A program made the position numbers and the translations under genes. A stretch of 64,000 nucleotides of DNA, from the NCBI RefSeq assembly GCF_046097065.1, contig NZ_CP175563.1, positions 558,001-622,000 on the forward strand, given 5' to 3'. The notes below the pieces were generated by a model. It saw only the letters and a list, made by a program, of their open reading frames with translations. It was not told the DNA's origin and did no database searches. This DNA is from Syntrophus buswellii. GTDB taxonomy: Bacteria > Desulfobacterota > Syntrophia > Syntrophales > Syntrophaceae. Position 1 is the first letter of the stretch. Every line of letters starts with the position of its first letter. Shown here piece by piece: positions 8,237-18,084 of the stretch.

Positions 8237-9673
8237 CTACGGATCAATCGGTGAGGAATAGGCACTGTGGGAACGGGCAACGCCCGATTCCCTCGCCGCT
8301 TCCTTTACGGCTTCTGCAACGCGGGGCTGCACGGCGGGGTCAAAGATGCTTGGGATGATCCGATCCCGATTGAGCTTGTCTGCTTCAACACTGGAGGCGA
8401 TGGCATGGACGGCGGCCAGCAGCATGGCCTCGTTGATGTCCCGGGCGTGGCAGTCCAGGGCCCCCCGGAAAATGCCGGGAAAGCACAGGACGTTGTTTAC
8501 CTGGTTGGCGTAGTCGGAGCGGCCCGTGGCCACGAGGGCTGCGTACCCTTCCGCTTCTTCCGGCATGATTTCCGGAATCGGATTGGCCATGGCAAAGACG
8601 ATGGGGTCCCTGGCCATAACGGCGATGTCCTTACCCTGAAGCAAACCGGGTCTGGACAGACCGATAAAAACGTCAGCGCCCCGCAGGGCGTCATAGAGGG
8701 TGCCTCTTCGTTTCCCGGGGTTGGTTATCAGGGCGAGGTCCGCCTTGACAGGGTTCATGTTTTCCTGCCGCCCTCGATACAGGATGCCGCTGCGGTCGCA
8801 GCCGATAATCCGGCGGACGCCGGCAGCCCGGAGCAGAAAGATGGAGGCTGTCCCGGCCGCTCCCAGACCGTTTACGACAACCAGAATTTCTTCGAGGCGC
8901 TTGTTGACAAGCTTCAGGGCGTTCACGAGGGCCGCCAGGATAACGACCGCCGTGCCGTGCTGATCATCGTGGAAGACGGGAATGTCGAGCTCCCTTTTCA
9001 AACGCTGTTCAATTTCAAAGCAGCGGGGAGCGGAAATGTCTTCCAGGTTGATCCCGCCGAAAGAGGGGGCCATCCATTTTACCGCCGAGATGATCTCTTC
9101 CGGGTCCCTGGTGTCCAGGCAGATCGGGAAGGCGTCGATGCCGCCGAAGGTTTTGAACAGAACGGCTTTTCCCTCCATGACGGGCAGGGCCGCCGTCGGA
9201 CCGATATCACCCAGCCCCAGGACTGCCGTCCCATCGGTAACAATCGCCACCGCATTTTTCTTGATCGTTAGATCGCCGGCCCGTTCAATGTCATCCTGGA
9301 TGGCCATGCAGATTCGGGCGACGCCCGGGGTATAGGCCATGGCGAGATCGTTGCGGTCCCTGAGGGTAATCTTGCTGGTTATCTCGATTTTCCCCCCCCT
9401 GTGGAGATGAAAGGTGCAGTCGATGAGTTCGAGGATGTGACAGTTTTTCAGATTCCGGATCGCTTCGACCGTTTTTTTTTCGCTGTCTTCATCGGGTGCC
9501 TGGATCAGAATTTCCCGGGTGATTCTGCCGTCGCGCCGGGAAAGGATCTTCATCTCCATGATCTCGCCGCCCGTGCCGCGCGCCGCAGCCTCAAGGCTCG
9601 ACCGGCAATCCGATCCATCCGGCATGTCCAGAGAAATGCGGAAACTGTGACTCGGGCTTGGTTTCTTCATCAT
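8237..9673 (-). CDS. NAD-dependent malic enzyme with N-terminal ACT-like region
   Basis: Decarboxylates malate to pyruvate (478 residues). The first 85 residues look like an ACT-type regulatory region. The catalytic part carries AYTPGVARICMAI, IVTDGTAVLGLGDIGP, the metal-site HDDQHGTAVV, a nucleotide-binding GLGAAGTAS and MANPIPEI. The cofactor is inferred and NADP cannot be excluded. In a fermentative anaerobe it could supply pyruvate or recycle redox carriers. It is monocistronic on the minus strand, 69 bp after the convergent end of the bactofilin-like gene. The start is ATG 9673 (a second ATG follows directly). Confidence 0.92.
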   Translation of the reverse strand: MMKKPSPSHSFRISLDMPDGSDCRSSLEAAARGTGGEIMEMKILSRRDGRITREILIQAPDEDSEKKTVEAIRNLKNCHILELIDCTFHLHRGGKIEITSKITLRDRNDLAMAYTPGVARICMAIQDDIERAGDLTIKKNAVAIVTDGTAVLGLGDIGPTAALPVMEGKAVLFKTFGGIDAFPICLDTRDPEEIISAVKWMAPSFGGINLEDISAPRCFEIEQRLKRELDIPVFHDDQHGTAVVILAALVNALKLVNKRLEEILVVVNGLGAAGTASIFLLRAAGVRRIIGCDRSGILYRGRQENMNPVKADLALITNPGKRRGTLYDALRGADVFIGLSRPGLLQGKDIAVMARDPIVFAMANPIPEIMPEEAEGYAALVATGRSDYANQVNNVLCFPGIFRGALDCHARDINEAMLLAAVHAIASSVEADKLNRDRIIPSIFDPAVQPRVAEAVKEAARESGVARSHSAYSSPIDP

Positions 9674-9815
9674 GCCACCCGCTTTTAAAAGCCACTGAGC
9701 GTGCTGTCCCTTGCCTATACGTCATCCTGTGCGTCTACTGTCTCGAAATTACATGAATTTTAACATTATCCCCTGGTTGGATCAAGATGGATTTTCCAAC
9801 AAGTTTCCATTCAAC

Positions 9816-9862
9816 AAAAAGCGCCTGCCTTCGGGGCTTCTTAGGTCCCTGAAAGCAGGCGC
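9816..9862 (-). terminator. Terminator of the membrane-protein gene
   Basis: An 8-bp perfect stem GCGCCTGC (9821-9828) with GCAGGCGC (9855-9862), followed on the minus strand by TTTTTG. It lies 60 bp after the stop codon of the gene at 9922-11160. Confidence 0.7.
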
Positions 9863-9921
9863 CATTAAAAATAAATGGATCATGAAAAGCGGCCGGACGC
9901 TTGCCCGATCAGCAAAGCATC

Positions 9922-11160
9922 CTATTGTTTACCGGCAGGCACTTTCCTGACCAGGGGCCACTTGTCAAAGAAGGTGTTGTAGTACAGGAACGCCATGAGC
10001 CAGACGAACTGGCCTGCCAGGATGCCCATGACCGGGTAGCCCATCCCCATGTCGGTGCCGGCGTAGGGGACCATTTTGAAAATTTTCACCCAGATGATGC
10101 CGTAAGCGAGGCCGATGACCCACCAGATGGCGATCCGGGTCAGGATCCGGGCGACCGGATTCGGGACCATGGCTGCCGTGGGCCAATCGTCAAAGACGTG
10201 ATGCCACAGCAGCGTCGCGATGACAATGGACAGCGCCACGGATGCAACCGGAACGTCCGGCGGCACTCCCGGCATCAGGTTCAGCGGATTGACGATAGCC
10301 CGCACCACGTAAAGCATGGCAAAGGCGCCGAGCCAGGTAATGATGAGACCGATGATTCCCATCCAGGGCTGCTTCTTGGCGAACAGTTTCATGGGATAAT
10401 GCTCGCCGCCCTCGGCCGGAATCAGGAAGAACCAGATGAAGCACTGGGCGTAGGCCACAAAGGTCGGCCAGGAGCCCATGGGCTTGGATACGACGTGATG
10501 TCCTTCGAGATCCAGGTGAAACCAGAAGCTGGGAATGATGATGGCGAACCACACCAGCAGGCAGAAGTAGGAGCTCAGCGACCAGGCGCCGAGGCTGTCC
10601 CAGGGGGCCTTGATGTTTCCGGCAAAGGGCCATTTGTGGAACAACGCCGCATAGCCGATATTGGCCAGGATGACCGGAAGCGCATAGAAGTTGCTGGCTT
10701 CCCATCCTTCAATGGCCAGTTTGACTTCATCGGCATTCTGAGGCGTAAACAGAATGGCAAAGCTGAAAGGATGCCACCAGAGGCCGGAAAATCCCACAAT
10801 GACAAAAAAACCGATTAGGCCGACCAGCAGACCGACGGCGGAATACCAGAGACCGGCACCGGGCTGGCGCTGCGTTACGGCATATTTCCCGTAACCGCCG
10901 AAGACCAGGGCCTGCCAGATCCACGCGTTGATGCACATCCAGAAGAAGGTGGCCTCGGCAAAGCACTGAAGATACTTGTTGTATGTCTTGGGATCGACCT
11001 CCTGGAGCCCCGGAGCCCCGAACGCCAGAATGACGGCTTTGGAGATCCAGCCCCAGACAGGCCAGTAAAGAAGACTGACAATAACCGTCAACACAACGGC
11101 AACAATTCCTGTCGTAATAAGACTATTGAAACTGCGTTTCACAACATACTCATCTGCCAT
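9922..11160 (-). CDS. Tryptophan-rich polytopic membrane protein, unknown family
   Basis: A 412-residue protein with about ten or eleven hydrophobic helices and very many Trp, Phe and Tyr. I do not recognise the family. Three related motifs are visible, each after a helix: LFHKWPFAGN, VFDDWPTAAM and FFDKWPLVRK. They suggest an internally repeated helical unit. Paired histidines (EGHHVV, LLWHHVFDDW) could bind metal or haem. A GGGGAG ribosome site precedes the ATG, and a clear terminator ends the gene, so it is expressed alone. A transporter or a membrane redox component are both possible; neither is shown. Confidence 0.75.
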   Translation of the reverse strand: MADEYVVKRSFNSLITTGIVAVVLTVIVSLLYWPVWGWISKAVILAFGAPGLQEVDPKTYNKYLQCFAEATFFWMCINAWIWQALVFGGYGKYAVTQRQPGAGLWYSAVGLLVGLIGFFVIVGFSGLWWHPFSFAILFTPQNADEVKLAIEGWEASNFYALPVILANIGYAALFHKWPFAGNIKAPWDSLGAWSLSSYFCLLVWFAIIIPSFWFHLDLEGHHVVSKPMGSWPTFVAYAQCFIWFFLIPAEGGEHYPMKLFAKKQPWMGIIGLIITWLGAFAMLYVVRAIVNPLNLMPGVPPDVPVASVALSIVIATLLWHHVFDDWPTAAMVPNPVARILTRIAIWWVIGLAYGIIWVKIFKMVPYAGTDMGMGYPVMGILAGQFVWLMAFLYYNTFFDKWPLVRKVPAGKQ

Positions 11161-11775
11161 TTTTTTCTCCCCTTTTTTATGAATAACAGATTATACAGAA
11201 CAGATCAGAATTCCTGCCTCCGTCACAGAAGACAGGTTCAGGCGAAATGCCTGAAATTAAAATGCCACCTGAAACCATGTCCGGAAAAAGCGTTAGCCGG
11301 ACATGACGATCAATTCCCCTGCATTTTCACCTCCTTTCCGTAAATTTTATCAAGAAGATTCCTCGTTTGCAGTGTCTCTGAACAATGCGCGGATACATTC
11401 ATGTTCCCGTGATGGCTATGATTTTTTGCCACTGCCTTGAGCGGTGAATCATCGGGTAGGAAGAAATTCGCTCCTTTTTGCTCTATTCTGATTAAAATGC
11501 AATCACAATGCGGCTAAAATTTCACAGTTGATGGACGATGTCAACAGGAAGTTCTTGATACATGCGATGTTCCCGTCTCGATCATCGTTCGGCCCCGGTG
11601 TACGCCGGGGCCGAAGACCCTTGAAATCCGTCTTTTTTCCCTGTTGCATTATAAGGTCAGGTATTGTACGTAAACTCTTCTTTCACGTTGCCGATGCATC
11701 CGCTCACAGTCCGAAAGACCGGGCCGGGGCCATCAAGACGAGAAAACGGTGGGACAGGAAAAGCGAGAATAGAAC
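11161..11775. other. Long divergent intergenic region with two hairpins
   Basis: 615 bp without a supportable gene, between the minus-strand membrane protein and plus-strand purL. It holds two perfect inverted repeats: CATGTCCGG/CCGGACATG at 11276-11305 and the very GC-rich TTCGGCCCCGG/CCGGGGCCGAA at 11588-11615, the latter followed by a T-run (TTTTTT near 11632). No plus-strand gene lies upstream for the second one to terminate, so it may sit in the purL leader. Promoters for both neighbours must be here; none is clear enough to place. Confidence 0.5.
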
Positions 11776-14757
11776 ATGGTCAGCAGAATTGAAGTCGGCT
11801 TTCTTCCGGGGGTCCGGGACGCCCTGGGGGAAAAAACCCGGCGCAGGATACTCCACGATCTCCATCTTTCCGTGGAGCGGGTGGAGACGATCGAAGTCTA
11901 TACCCTGGAAGGGAATCTGACGGACGATTTGCTGGAGCGGGTCGCGGCGGGGCCTTTTTCGGACCCGGTCATTCAGCGCTATGCCATCGACGGCAGTCTG
12001 GCCGATCGTTTCGACTGGCTGATCGAAGTGGGTTTCAGGCCGGGCGTAACGGATAACGTCGGCCGAACGGCAACGGAGGCCGTGCAGCTGCTGATGGAGG
12101 GGACGCAGAAAAACGGCGTAAAGGTCTACACGTCGCGTCAATATCTTCTCACAGGGATACTGGAACGCGGGCAGGTGGAAGAGATCGCGTCGGGTCTGCT
12201 CGCCAATGACCTGATTCAAAGATTCGAGATTGTGGACGGCCGGACCTGGCGGCCGGGGAAAAGCATCCAACCCTATGTCCCCAGGGTGGTCGTGGCGGAT
12301 GCGCCCCGAACGGATTATGTGGACCTGCCCGATGATGATGCCCGGCTTCAGGAGATCAGCAGCCGCCGTGTTCTCGCGCTGACTGTAGAGGAAATGCGGA
12401 TCATCCGGAATTATCTCCAGGATGAGACGGTGCGGCGCGGCCGCAGGGAGGCGGGGCTGGGCGAAGGGATCACGGATGTGGAGCTGGAGTGCCTGGCCCA
12501 GACCTGGTCGGAGCACTGCAAGCACAAAATCTTCAACAGCTTCATTACCTACGAGGATGAGCGGGGAAACATCCGGGTCATCGACTCCCTCTTTAAAAGC
12601 TGCGTCAAGGGTTCTACGGCCGCCATCCGGGAAGAGCTCGGTCCCGAGGACTGGTGCCTGTCCGTTTTTGTCGACAACGCCGGGATCATCAAATTCAACG
12701 AAGACTACAATCTCGTCTTCAAAGTGGAGACCCACAACTCGCCTTCGGCGCTTGATCCCTACGGCGGCGCCCTGACGGGCATCGTGGGCGTGAACCGTGA
12801 TCCTTTCGGCGCCGGCAAGGGGGCGAAACTCATCTTCAATACGGACGTTTTCTGCTTTGCCTCCCCCTTTCATGAAGGGCCCCTGCCGCCCCGTATCCTC
12901 CATCCGCGACGCATCTATGAAGGCGTGCGGGAAGGGGTGGAACACGGAGGCAACAAGAGCGGGATTCCCACCGTCAACGGCTGCCTCGTCTTCGATGAGC
13001 GCTTTCTCGGCAAGCCCCTGGTTTACTGCGGAACGGGAGGAATCATGCCGGCCCGGATCCTGGGCGAACCGTCCCACATCAAAGAGGTCCATCCGGGCGA
13101 CATTGTGATCATGACCGGCGGCCGGATCGGTAAGGACGGCATCCATGGGGCGACCTTCTCTTCGGAAGAGCTCAATGAAAATTCACCGGTTACGGCCGTC
13201 CAGATCGGGGACCCTATCACGCAGAAGCGGATGACCGACTTTCTTCTCGTGGCCCGCGACCGTGGGCTGTACCGCGCCATAACGGACAACGGCGCCGGCG
13301 GCCTCTCATCTTCCGTGGGCGAGATGGCCAGTCTGTCCGGCGGATGTGAGATCGACCTGAAAAATGCGCCGCTGAAGTATGCGGGTCTTCACCCCTGGGA
13401 GATCCTCATCTCCGAAGCCCAGGAGCGGATGACCCTGGCGGTCTATCCCGAAAAGATCGAAGCCTTTCAGGCCCTGGCGATCAAAATGGGCGTGGAGGCG
13501 ACCGTCCTGGGCCGTTTTACCGATTCGGGCAAATTCCACGTGCGCTACGGCGGGCAGACGGTGGCCTTTCTGGATATGGAATTCCTCCATGAAGGGCTGC
13601 CCCAGATGAAGCTGAAGGCCCGCTGGACGCCGCCCATCAACCCGGAGCCCGATTTCCCCGAACCGTCCAACCTGGGGCAGGCTCTCAAGGACCTGCTGGG
13701 CCGTCTCAACATCTGCAGCAAGGAAGCGATCGTTCGTCAATACGACCATGAAGTCCAGGGCGGAAGCGTCGTCAAGCCTCTTGTGGGGATCGCCGAGGAC
13801 GGTCCCGGAGATGCCGCCGTTCTGCGGCCCCTTCTGGAATCCTTTGAAGGGATCGTCGTGTCCAACGGGATCTGTCCCCGCTACAGCGATATCGACACGT
13901 ACGCCATGGCCGCCTGCGCCATTGACGAGGCGGTTCGGAATGCCGTGGCCGTCGGGGCGCCGCTGAGCAGAATGGCCGGGCTGGACAATTTCTGCTGGTG
14001 CGATCCGGTGGAATCGGAGAAGACCCCCGATGGGCAGTACAAACTTGCACAACTGGTGCGGGCCAACGAAGCCCTGTATGAATATACCCGGATTTACGGC
14101 GTGCCGTGCATTTCGGGGAAGGACAGCATGAAGAATGACTACATGATCGGGGGAACGAAAATATCCATTCCGCCGACGCTGCTCTTTTCCGTCATCGCCC
14201 GGATGGAAGACGTGCGCAAGGCCGTGACCATGGACGCCAAGAAGCCGGGAGACCTGGTCTACGTTCTCGGGGAGACACGGAGGGAACTGGGAGGATCGGA
14301 GTGGTATGCCCTGAACGGATTTGTGGGCAACGGTGTGCCCCGGGTTGATGCGCGCAGGGCGAGAAGCCGTTACGAGGCTCTGAGCCGGGCGATGGATGCC
14401 GGACTGATCGCCTCCTGCCACGATTGCGCCGACGGCGGCCTTGGGATCGCTCTTGCGGAAACGGCCTTTGCCGGGGGCTTCGGGATGGCCGTGGATCTTT
14501 CCCGGGTGCCTTCCTCGGGGATTGATCGCAATGACGAGCTGCTCTTTTCCGAATCTCAGAGCCGGTTTGTCGTGACCGTGGCACCGGCGGCGAGGGAGGC
14601 CTTCGAAGCCATCATGGCCGATTCGGAGACGGCCTGTATCGGCTGCATTACCGGGGATCGGACCTTTGTGGTCACTGGGCTGCAGGGCGCGGCCATTATG
14701 GAGGAGGACCTGGCTTCCCTGAAGGAGGCCTGGCAGCAGACGCTTCGCGATCTGTAG
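11776..14757 (+). CDS. purL: Phosphoribosylformylglycinamidine synthase, PurS-PurS-PurL fusion
   Basis: The ATP-dependent amidotransferase subunit of FGAM synthase, step four of purine synthesis, 993 residues. The first 155 residues are two PurS-like units in tandem: IEVGFLPGVRDALGEKT and, about 76 residues later, IEVGFRPGVTDNVGRTA. The remainder is PurL: TWSEHCKHK, VETHNSPSALDPYGGA, GNKSGIPTVNG, ISGKDSMKND and CHDCADGGLG. It lacks the C-terminal glutaminase of the long proteobacterial PurL, which is supplied by the purQ gene 102 bp downstream. The start ATG at 11776 precedes the first PurS unit directly. Confidence 0.95.
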   Translation: MVSRIEVGFLPGVRDALGEKTRRRILHDLHLSVERVETIEVYTLEGNLTDDLLERVAAGPFSDPVIQRYAIDGSLADRFDWLIEVGFRPGVTDNVGRTATEAVQLLMEGTQKNGVKVYTSRQYLLTGILERGQVEEIASGLLANDLIQRFEIVDGRTWRPGKSIQPYVPRVVVADAPRTDYVDLPDDDARLQEISSRRVLALTVEEMRIIRNYLQDETVRRGRREAGLGEGITDVELECLAQTWSEHCKHKIFNSFITYEDERGNIRVIDSLFKSCVKGSTAAIREELGPEDWCLSVFVDNAGIIKFNEDYNLVFKVETHNSPSALDPYGGALTGIVGVNRDPFGAGKGAKLIFNTDVFCFASPFHEGPLPPRILHPRRIYEGVREGVEHGGNKSGIPTVNGCLVFDERFLGKPLVYCGTGGIMPARILGEPSHIKEVHPGDIVIMTGGRIGKDGIHGATFSSEELNENSPVTAVQIGDPITQKRMTDFLLVARDRGLYRAITDNGAGGLSSSVGEMASLSGGCEIDLKNAPLKYAGLHPWEILISEAQERMTLAVYPEKIEAFQALAIKMGVEATVLGRFTDSGKFHVRYGGQTVAFLDMEFLHEGLPQMKLKARWTPPINPEPDFPEPSNLGQALKDLLGRLNICSKEAIVRQYDHEVQGGSVVKPLVGIAEDGPGDAAVLRPLLESFEGIVVSNGICPRYSDIDTYAMAACAIDEAVRNAVAVGAPLSRMAGLDNFCWCDPVESEKTPDGQYKLAQLVRANEALYEYTRIYGVPCISGKDSMKNDYMIGGTKISIPPTLLFSVIARMEDVRKAVTMDAKKPGDLVYVLGETRRELGGSEWYALNGFVGNGVPRVDARRARSRYEALSRAMDAGLIASCHDCADGGLGIALAETAFAGGFGMAVDLSRVPSSGIDRNDELLFSESQSRFVVTVAPAAREAFEAIMADSETACIGCITGDRTFVVTGLQGAAIMEEDLASLKEAWQQTLRDL

Positions 14758-14859
14758 AAGCTCACGGGTGTGGAGATAAGGATAAAAAGACGCTGAGTGG
14801 AAGGTTCCTCCCTCAGGAAGTACCGGAACAAACAGGGTAAGCAGAGGGCGTTATAGGCG

Positions 14860-15684
14860 ATGTTGCAACGGGTAAGATCCATGGTGATCACGGGAAACGG
14901 GACGAACTGCGAGTGGGAGATGGCCCATGCCTGCCGTCTTGCCGGTTCGGATGAGGTGGATATCGTCCACATCAGTGAACTGCTCAGCGGGGAAAAGCGT
15001 CTCGACGACTATCATTTTCTCAACCTTCCCGGGGGGTTTGTCGATGGCGACGATCTCGGTTCCGCCAAGGCCAACGCAAACCGCCTGCTGCACGTCCGGG
15101 TCCGGGGAACGGAAGAGCGCCTTTACGATTCGCTGCTGCGTTTCATTGGTGAAGGGAAACTGATCCTGGGCGTCTGCAACGGGTTTCAGCTGATGGTGAA
15201 ACTGGGTCTGCTTCCCGGTTTTGATGGCGGTTACGGGACTCAGACCGTCACCCTGACCTACAACGATTCCGGAAAATTTGAAGACCGGTGGGTCTACCTG
15301 AAACCGGATGCCGCTTCTCCCTGCGTGTTTACGCTGGGCCTGGACGGGGTTTATCTTCCCGTCCGCCACGGAGAGGGAAAACTGGTGCCTGGGGACAAAG
15401 CGGTTTTGAAGCGGCTGCACGATCAGAATCAGGTGGTTTTTCAGTACTGTGACGAATCCTTCCAGGAGCCCGAAATGACTTACCCCCGGAACCCCAACGG
15501 TTCCACGGACGCCATAGCCGGCATCTGCAATGAGACGGGGCGCCTTTTCGGTCTCATGCCCCATCCGGAGGCCTATCTGCATGCCACCAACCATCCCCGC
15601 TGGACGCGGGAAACGTTACCGGAAGAGGGGCAGGGGCTGCAGATCTTCCGCAACGCCGTCACCTTTATCCGCCGGGAGTTCTGA
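14860..15684 (+). CDS. purQ: FGAM synthase glutaminase subunit
   Basis: Class I glutamine amidotransferase that releases ammonia for PurL. The nucleophile lies in LGVCNGFQ (Cys106), and the His-Glu pair in GLMPHPEAYLH near the C-terminus. The conserved NLPGGFVDGDDLGSAK loop is present. At 274 residues it is longer than the small Gram-positive PurQ and close to the larger variants. It follows purL on the same strand, and the two proteins must form one complex. It ends 72 bp before the convergent phosphatase gene. Confidence 0.94.
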   Translation: MLQRVRSMVITGNGTNCEWEMAHACRLAGSDEVDIVHISELLSGEKRLDDYHFLNLPGGFVDGDDLGSAKANANRLLHVRVRGTEERLYDSLLRFIGEGKLILGVCNGFQLMVKLGLLPGFDGGYGTQTVTLTYNDSGKFEDRWVYLKPDAASPCVFTLGLDGVYLPVRHGEGKLVPGDKAVLKRLHDQNQVVFQYCDESFQEPEMTYPRNPNGSTDAIAGICNETGRLFGLMPHPEAYLHATNHPRWTRETLPEEGQGLQIFRNAVTFIRREF

Positions 15685-15755
15685 ACCCCCTCCAGACCAA
15701 ATCCCGCCAACATCGGCCCGATGGGGGCTGATTTTCCTCCATCACCCATTGCACT

Positions 15756-16397
15756 CTATGCCTGATAAATCTTTCTTCCTGGAAGTTCGATGCAGGTCAG
15801 TTTCCCTCCATAGACCGCGCCCGTATCGATGCCGATGATGTGTTCCGTAAGCAGGGGCCGGGCGAACGGAGTGTGTCCGAACACCACAACCTTGGAAAAA
15901 TCGGCGTCTGAAAGGAAAAATTCGTGGCGGATCCAGAGCAGGTCATGAAGGTCCTGCTCTTCCAGGGAAAGTCCTGGGCGCAGCCCGGCATGGACGAAGA
16001 GGAAATCGCCGGTTTCAAAGTAGAAGGGAAGGGTTTGAAAGAACTGAAGGTGCGTGTCCGGCAGCCGGAGGGACGGCCCCTCGGATTTTTTCTTCAACCC
16101 ATAGGAATGGAGGGTTTCCAGGCCGCCGTTATTGAGAAAGAGCGGCTCGTCCTTCCCCTCCAGATAGAAGTCGAGAAGCAATTCTTCATGATTTCCCCGA
16201 AGACAGACCACATTCCTGAGATCCCGTTTCAGCTCGAGGATAAAGTCCACAACGCCTTTCGAATCGGGCCCCCGATCAATGTAATCGCCGACAAAAACGA
16301 GGATATCGTGCTCTCTGTCGATATCCAGGAGGGAAATCATCCCCTTCAGCTGGTGCAGGCAGCCATGGATATCCCCGACGGCAAAGATCCGTTCCAT
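15756..16397 (-). CDS. PPP-family metallophosphatase
   Basis: A 213-residue metal-dependent phosphatase with the complete PPP signature: GDIHG, GDYIDRG and GNHEE, plus the later VHAG and FGHTP metal ligands. Relatives include bacterial Ser/Thr protein phosphatases and ApaH-type dinucleoside tetraphosphatases; sequence alone does not separate them here, although the small size and RGNHEE favour a PrpA/PrpE-like protein phosphatase. The frame reaches 16421, but the ATG at 16397 follows ACGGAGATTCTCAA and directly starts the first beta strand. Confidence 0.9.
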   Translation of the reverse strand: MERIFAVGDIHGCLHQLKGMISLLDIDREHDILVFVGDYIDRGPDSKGVVDFILELKRDLRNVVCLRGNHEELLLDFYLEGKDEPLFLNNGGLETLHSYGLKKKSEGPSLRLPDTHLQFFQTLPFYFETGDFLFVHAGLRPGLSLEEQDLHDLLWIRHEFFLSDADFSKVVVFGHTPFARPLLTEHIIGIDTGAVYGGKLTCIELPGRKIYQA

Positions 16398-16563
16398 TTG
16401 AGAATCTCCGTTACAAAGCATCCTCGATGCCGGGTTGCCTTCAATCGGTTTCGGCGGGGAGCCGACGCCGCTTCCATGAAAGGCTCCGGAAAGACGCTGC
16501 CGCCGCGGATGACAAAGCCGTCAGCTCCAGGAAGTCAGCCCGGGAGGAAGTCTTTCCGGCTGA

Positions 16564-18084
16564 CTATTGCAGATCCTCGTCCTGCTCCGGTTCGGAATTC
16601 TGATCCGGATTTCCATTTTCCTCCGCATTTTCCAGGGTCACAAAGAAGGATGTCCTCCCCCTTTGAATGAGCAGCAGCCAGCTGCTGTTTTCCGGCTTCC
16701 GTGCCAGGGCGTTCGAGTAATCCTTCAGAGTACGAATGGGCTTCCTGTTGATCGAGAGGATGATGTCCTGGACCTGGAGCCCCGCCTCATCGGCCGGTGA
16801 CCCCGGGCGGATCTTGGTGATCATGACGCCCCCCGGTGTTCTGCGTTTCAGGTGACGCGCCAACTCCGGAGTGATCTCCTGGACGGTCATGCCCAGTGTA
16901 TCGGGAACCGCTTCCCTGGATGCCTGGAGGGTGTCTTTTCTCTCGCCGACGATGGCCGAAAAGTTCATCTCCTTCCCGTCCCTCAGCGCCTGGAGCTGCA
17001 CCGTTCTGCCCACTTTCAGCCCGGCCACGGTGTTGAGCAGATCCCTGGTGCTGTCGATGTCCTTGCCGTCAATCCGGGTGATGATGTCACCCGATTTCAG
17101 GCCGGCCCGGTCACCCGGTTCACCTTCCAGAACCTGGCTGACCAGCGCGCCCTGCTGATTCTTCAGCTTCATGTTGGCGGCGATCTCTTCCGTGATGTCC
17201 TGCACGGTGATTCCCAGCCAGCCGCGGGTCACCTTTCCCCTGAATTTAAGGTCGTCCAGAATTTCCCTGGCCATGTTGATGGGAATGGCAAAGCCGATTC
17301 CCTGGCCGTGGGCTACGATTGCCGTGTTGATTCCCACCACCTCTCCGCTCATGTTGAACAGGGGGCCGCCGCTGTTACCCGGATTGATGGACGCATCGGT
17401 TTGGAGAAAATTGTCATAGGGTCCGGAGCCGATCATCCGCCCTTTTGCGCTGATGATGCCCGTCGTGACGGTGTGGTCCAGGCCGAAAGGATTGCCGATG
17501 GCAAACACCCATTCACCGACCCGCAGCTGGTCGGAATTGCCCAGTGTAACAATGGGGAGAGGCTTATCCGCCTTGATTTTGATCAGGGCGATATCGGTGT
17601 TTGGATCTTTTCCCTTGATTTCGGCGTCATATTCTTTCCCCGAGGATAATTTTACCCGGATTTTATCGGCTTTTTCCACGACGTGATTGTTGGTGAAGAT
17701 ATATCCGTCACTGGAAATGATAAATCCCGATCCAAGACTTCGCTGCTTGAGTTCCCTTTCAGGAAGATCGCCAAAAAACCGACGGAAAAATTCATCGTTG
17801 CCAAAAAATCGGTCAAATGGCGCCTCCCCGCCGGAACCTCTGCCGGATCTGCCTTTTATGACCTTGGTGGTGCTGATATTCACGACGGAGGGACCAAGTT
17901 TCTCTGTCAGATCAGCCAAAGAAGCGGGAGCCCCAGAGTCTGGAGTTCCTTCGCGGGCGAAAGCCTTTCCCGATTCACATAAAAGTGTGGCCACCGGAAA
18001 GGGGTAAGCGGGCATCAGAACCCAGCTCATCATCAGAAACATCAGAATCCCCAAGATAAATTTACTTTGACCGTTTTGTGTCAT
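16564..18084 (-). CDS. degP: Periplasmic serine protease, HtrA/DegP type
   Basis: Envelope quality-control protease-chaperone, 506 residues. After a membrane-targeting N-terminus (to about residue 45) comes the trypsin-like domain with the catalytic triad His134 (TNNHVV), Asp164 (NTDIALIKI) and Ser238 (NPGNSGGPL), then two PDZ domains (about 275-365 and 385-480). A longer frame begins at 18156, but the ATG at 18084 (after CAGGGGGTTGTTTAAA) starts the export signal and is preferred. It is monocistronic, divergent from the repeat-protein gene at 18532. Confidence 0.94.
   Translation of the reverse strand: MTQNGQSKFILGILMFLMMSWVLMPAYPFPVATLLCESGKAFAREGTPDSGAPASLADLTEKLGPSVVNISTTKVIKGRSGRGSGGEAPFDRFFGNDEFFRRFFGDLPERELKQRSLGSGFIISSDGYIFTNNHVVEKADKIRVKLSSGKEYDAEIKGKDPNTDIALIKIKADKPLPIVTLGNSDQLRVGEWVFAIGNPFGLDHTVTTGIISAKGRMIGSGPYDNFLQTDASINPGNSGGPLFNMSGEVVGINTAIVAHGQGIGFAIPINMAREILDDLKFRGKVTRGWLGITVQDITEEIAANMKLKNQQGALVSQVLEGEPGDRAGLKSGDIITRIDGKDIDSTRDLLNTVAGLKVGRTVQLQALRDGKEMNFSAIVGERKDTLQASREAVPDTLGMTVQEITPELARHLKRRTPGGVMITKIRPGSPADEAGLQVQDIILSINRKPIRTLKDYSNALARKPENSSWLLLIQRGRTSFFVTLENAEENGNPDQNSEPEQDEDLQ

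Noticed and set aside
11704..14421. Long open frames on the minus strand opposite purL
   Set aside because: They are shadows of a strongly coding GC-rich gene: compositions rich in Pro, Gly, Arg and His and no recognisable domains, while the plus strand carries all PurL motifs.
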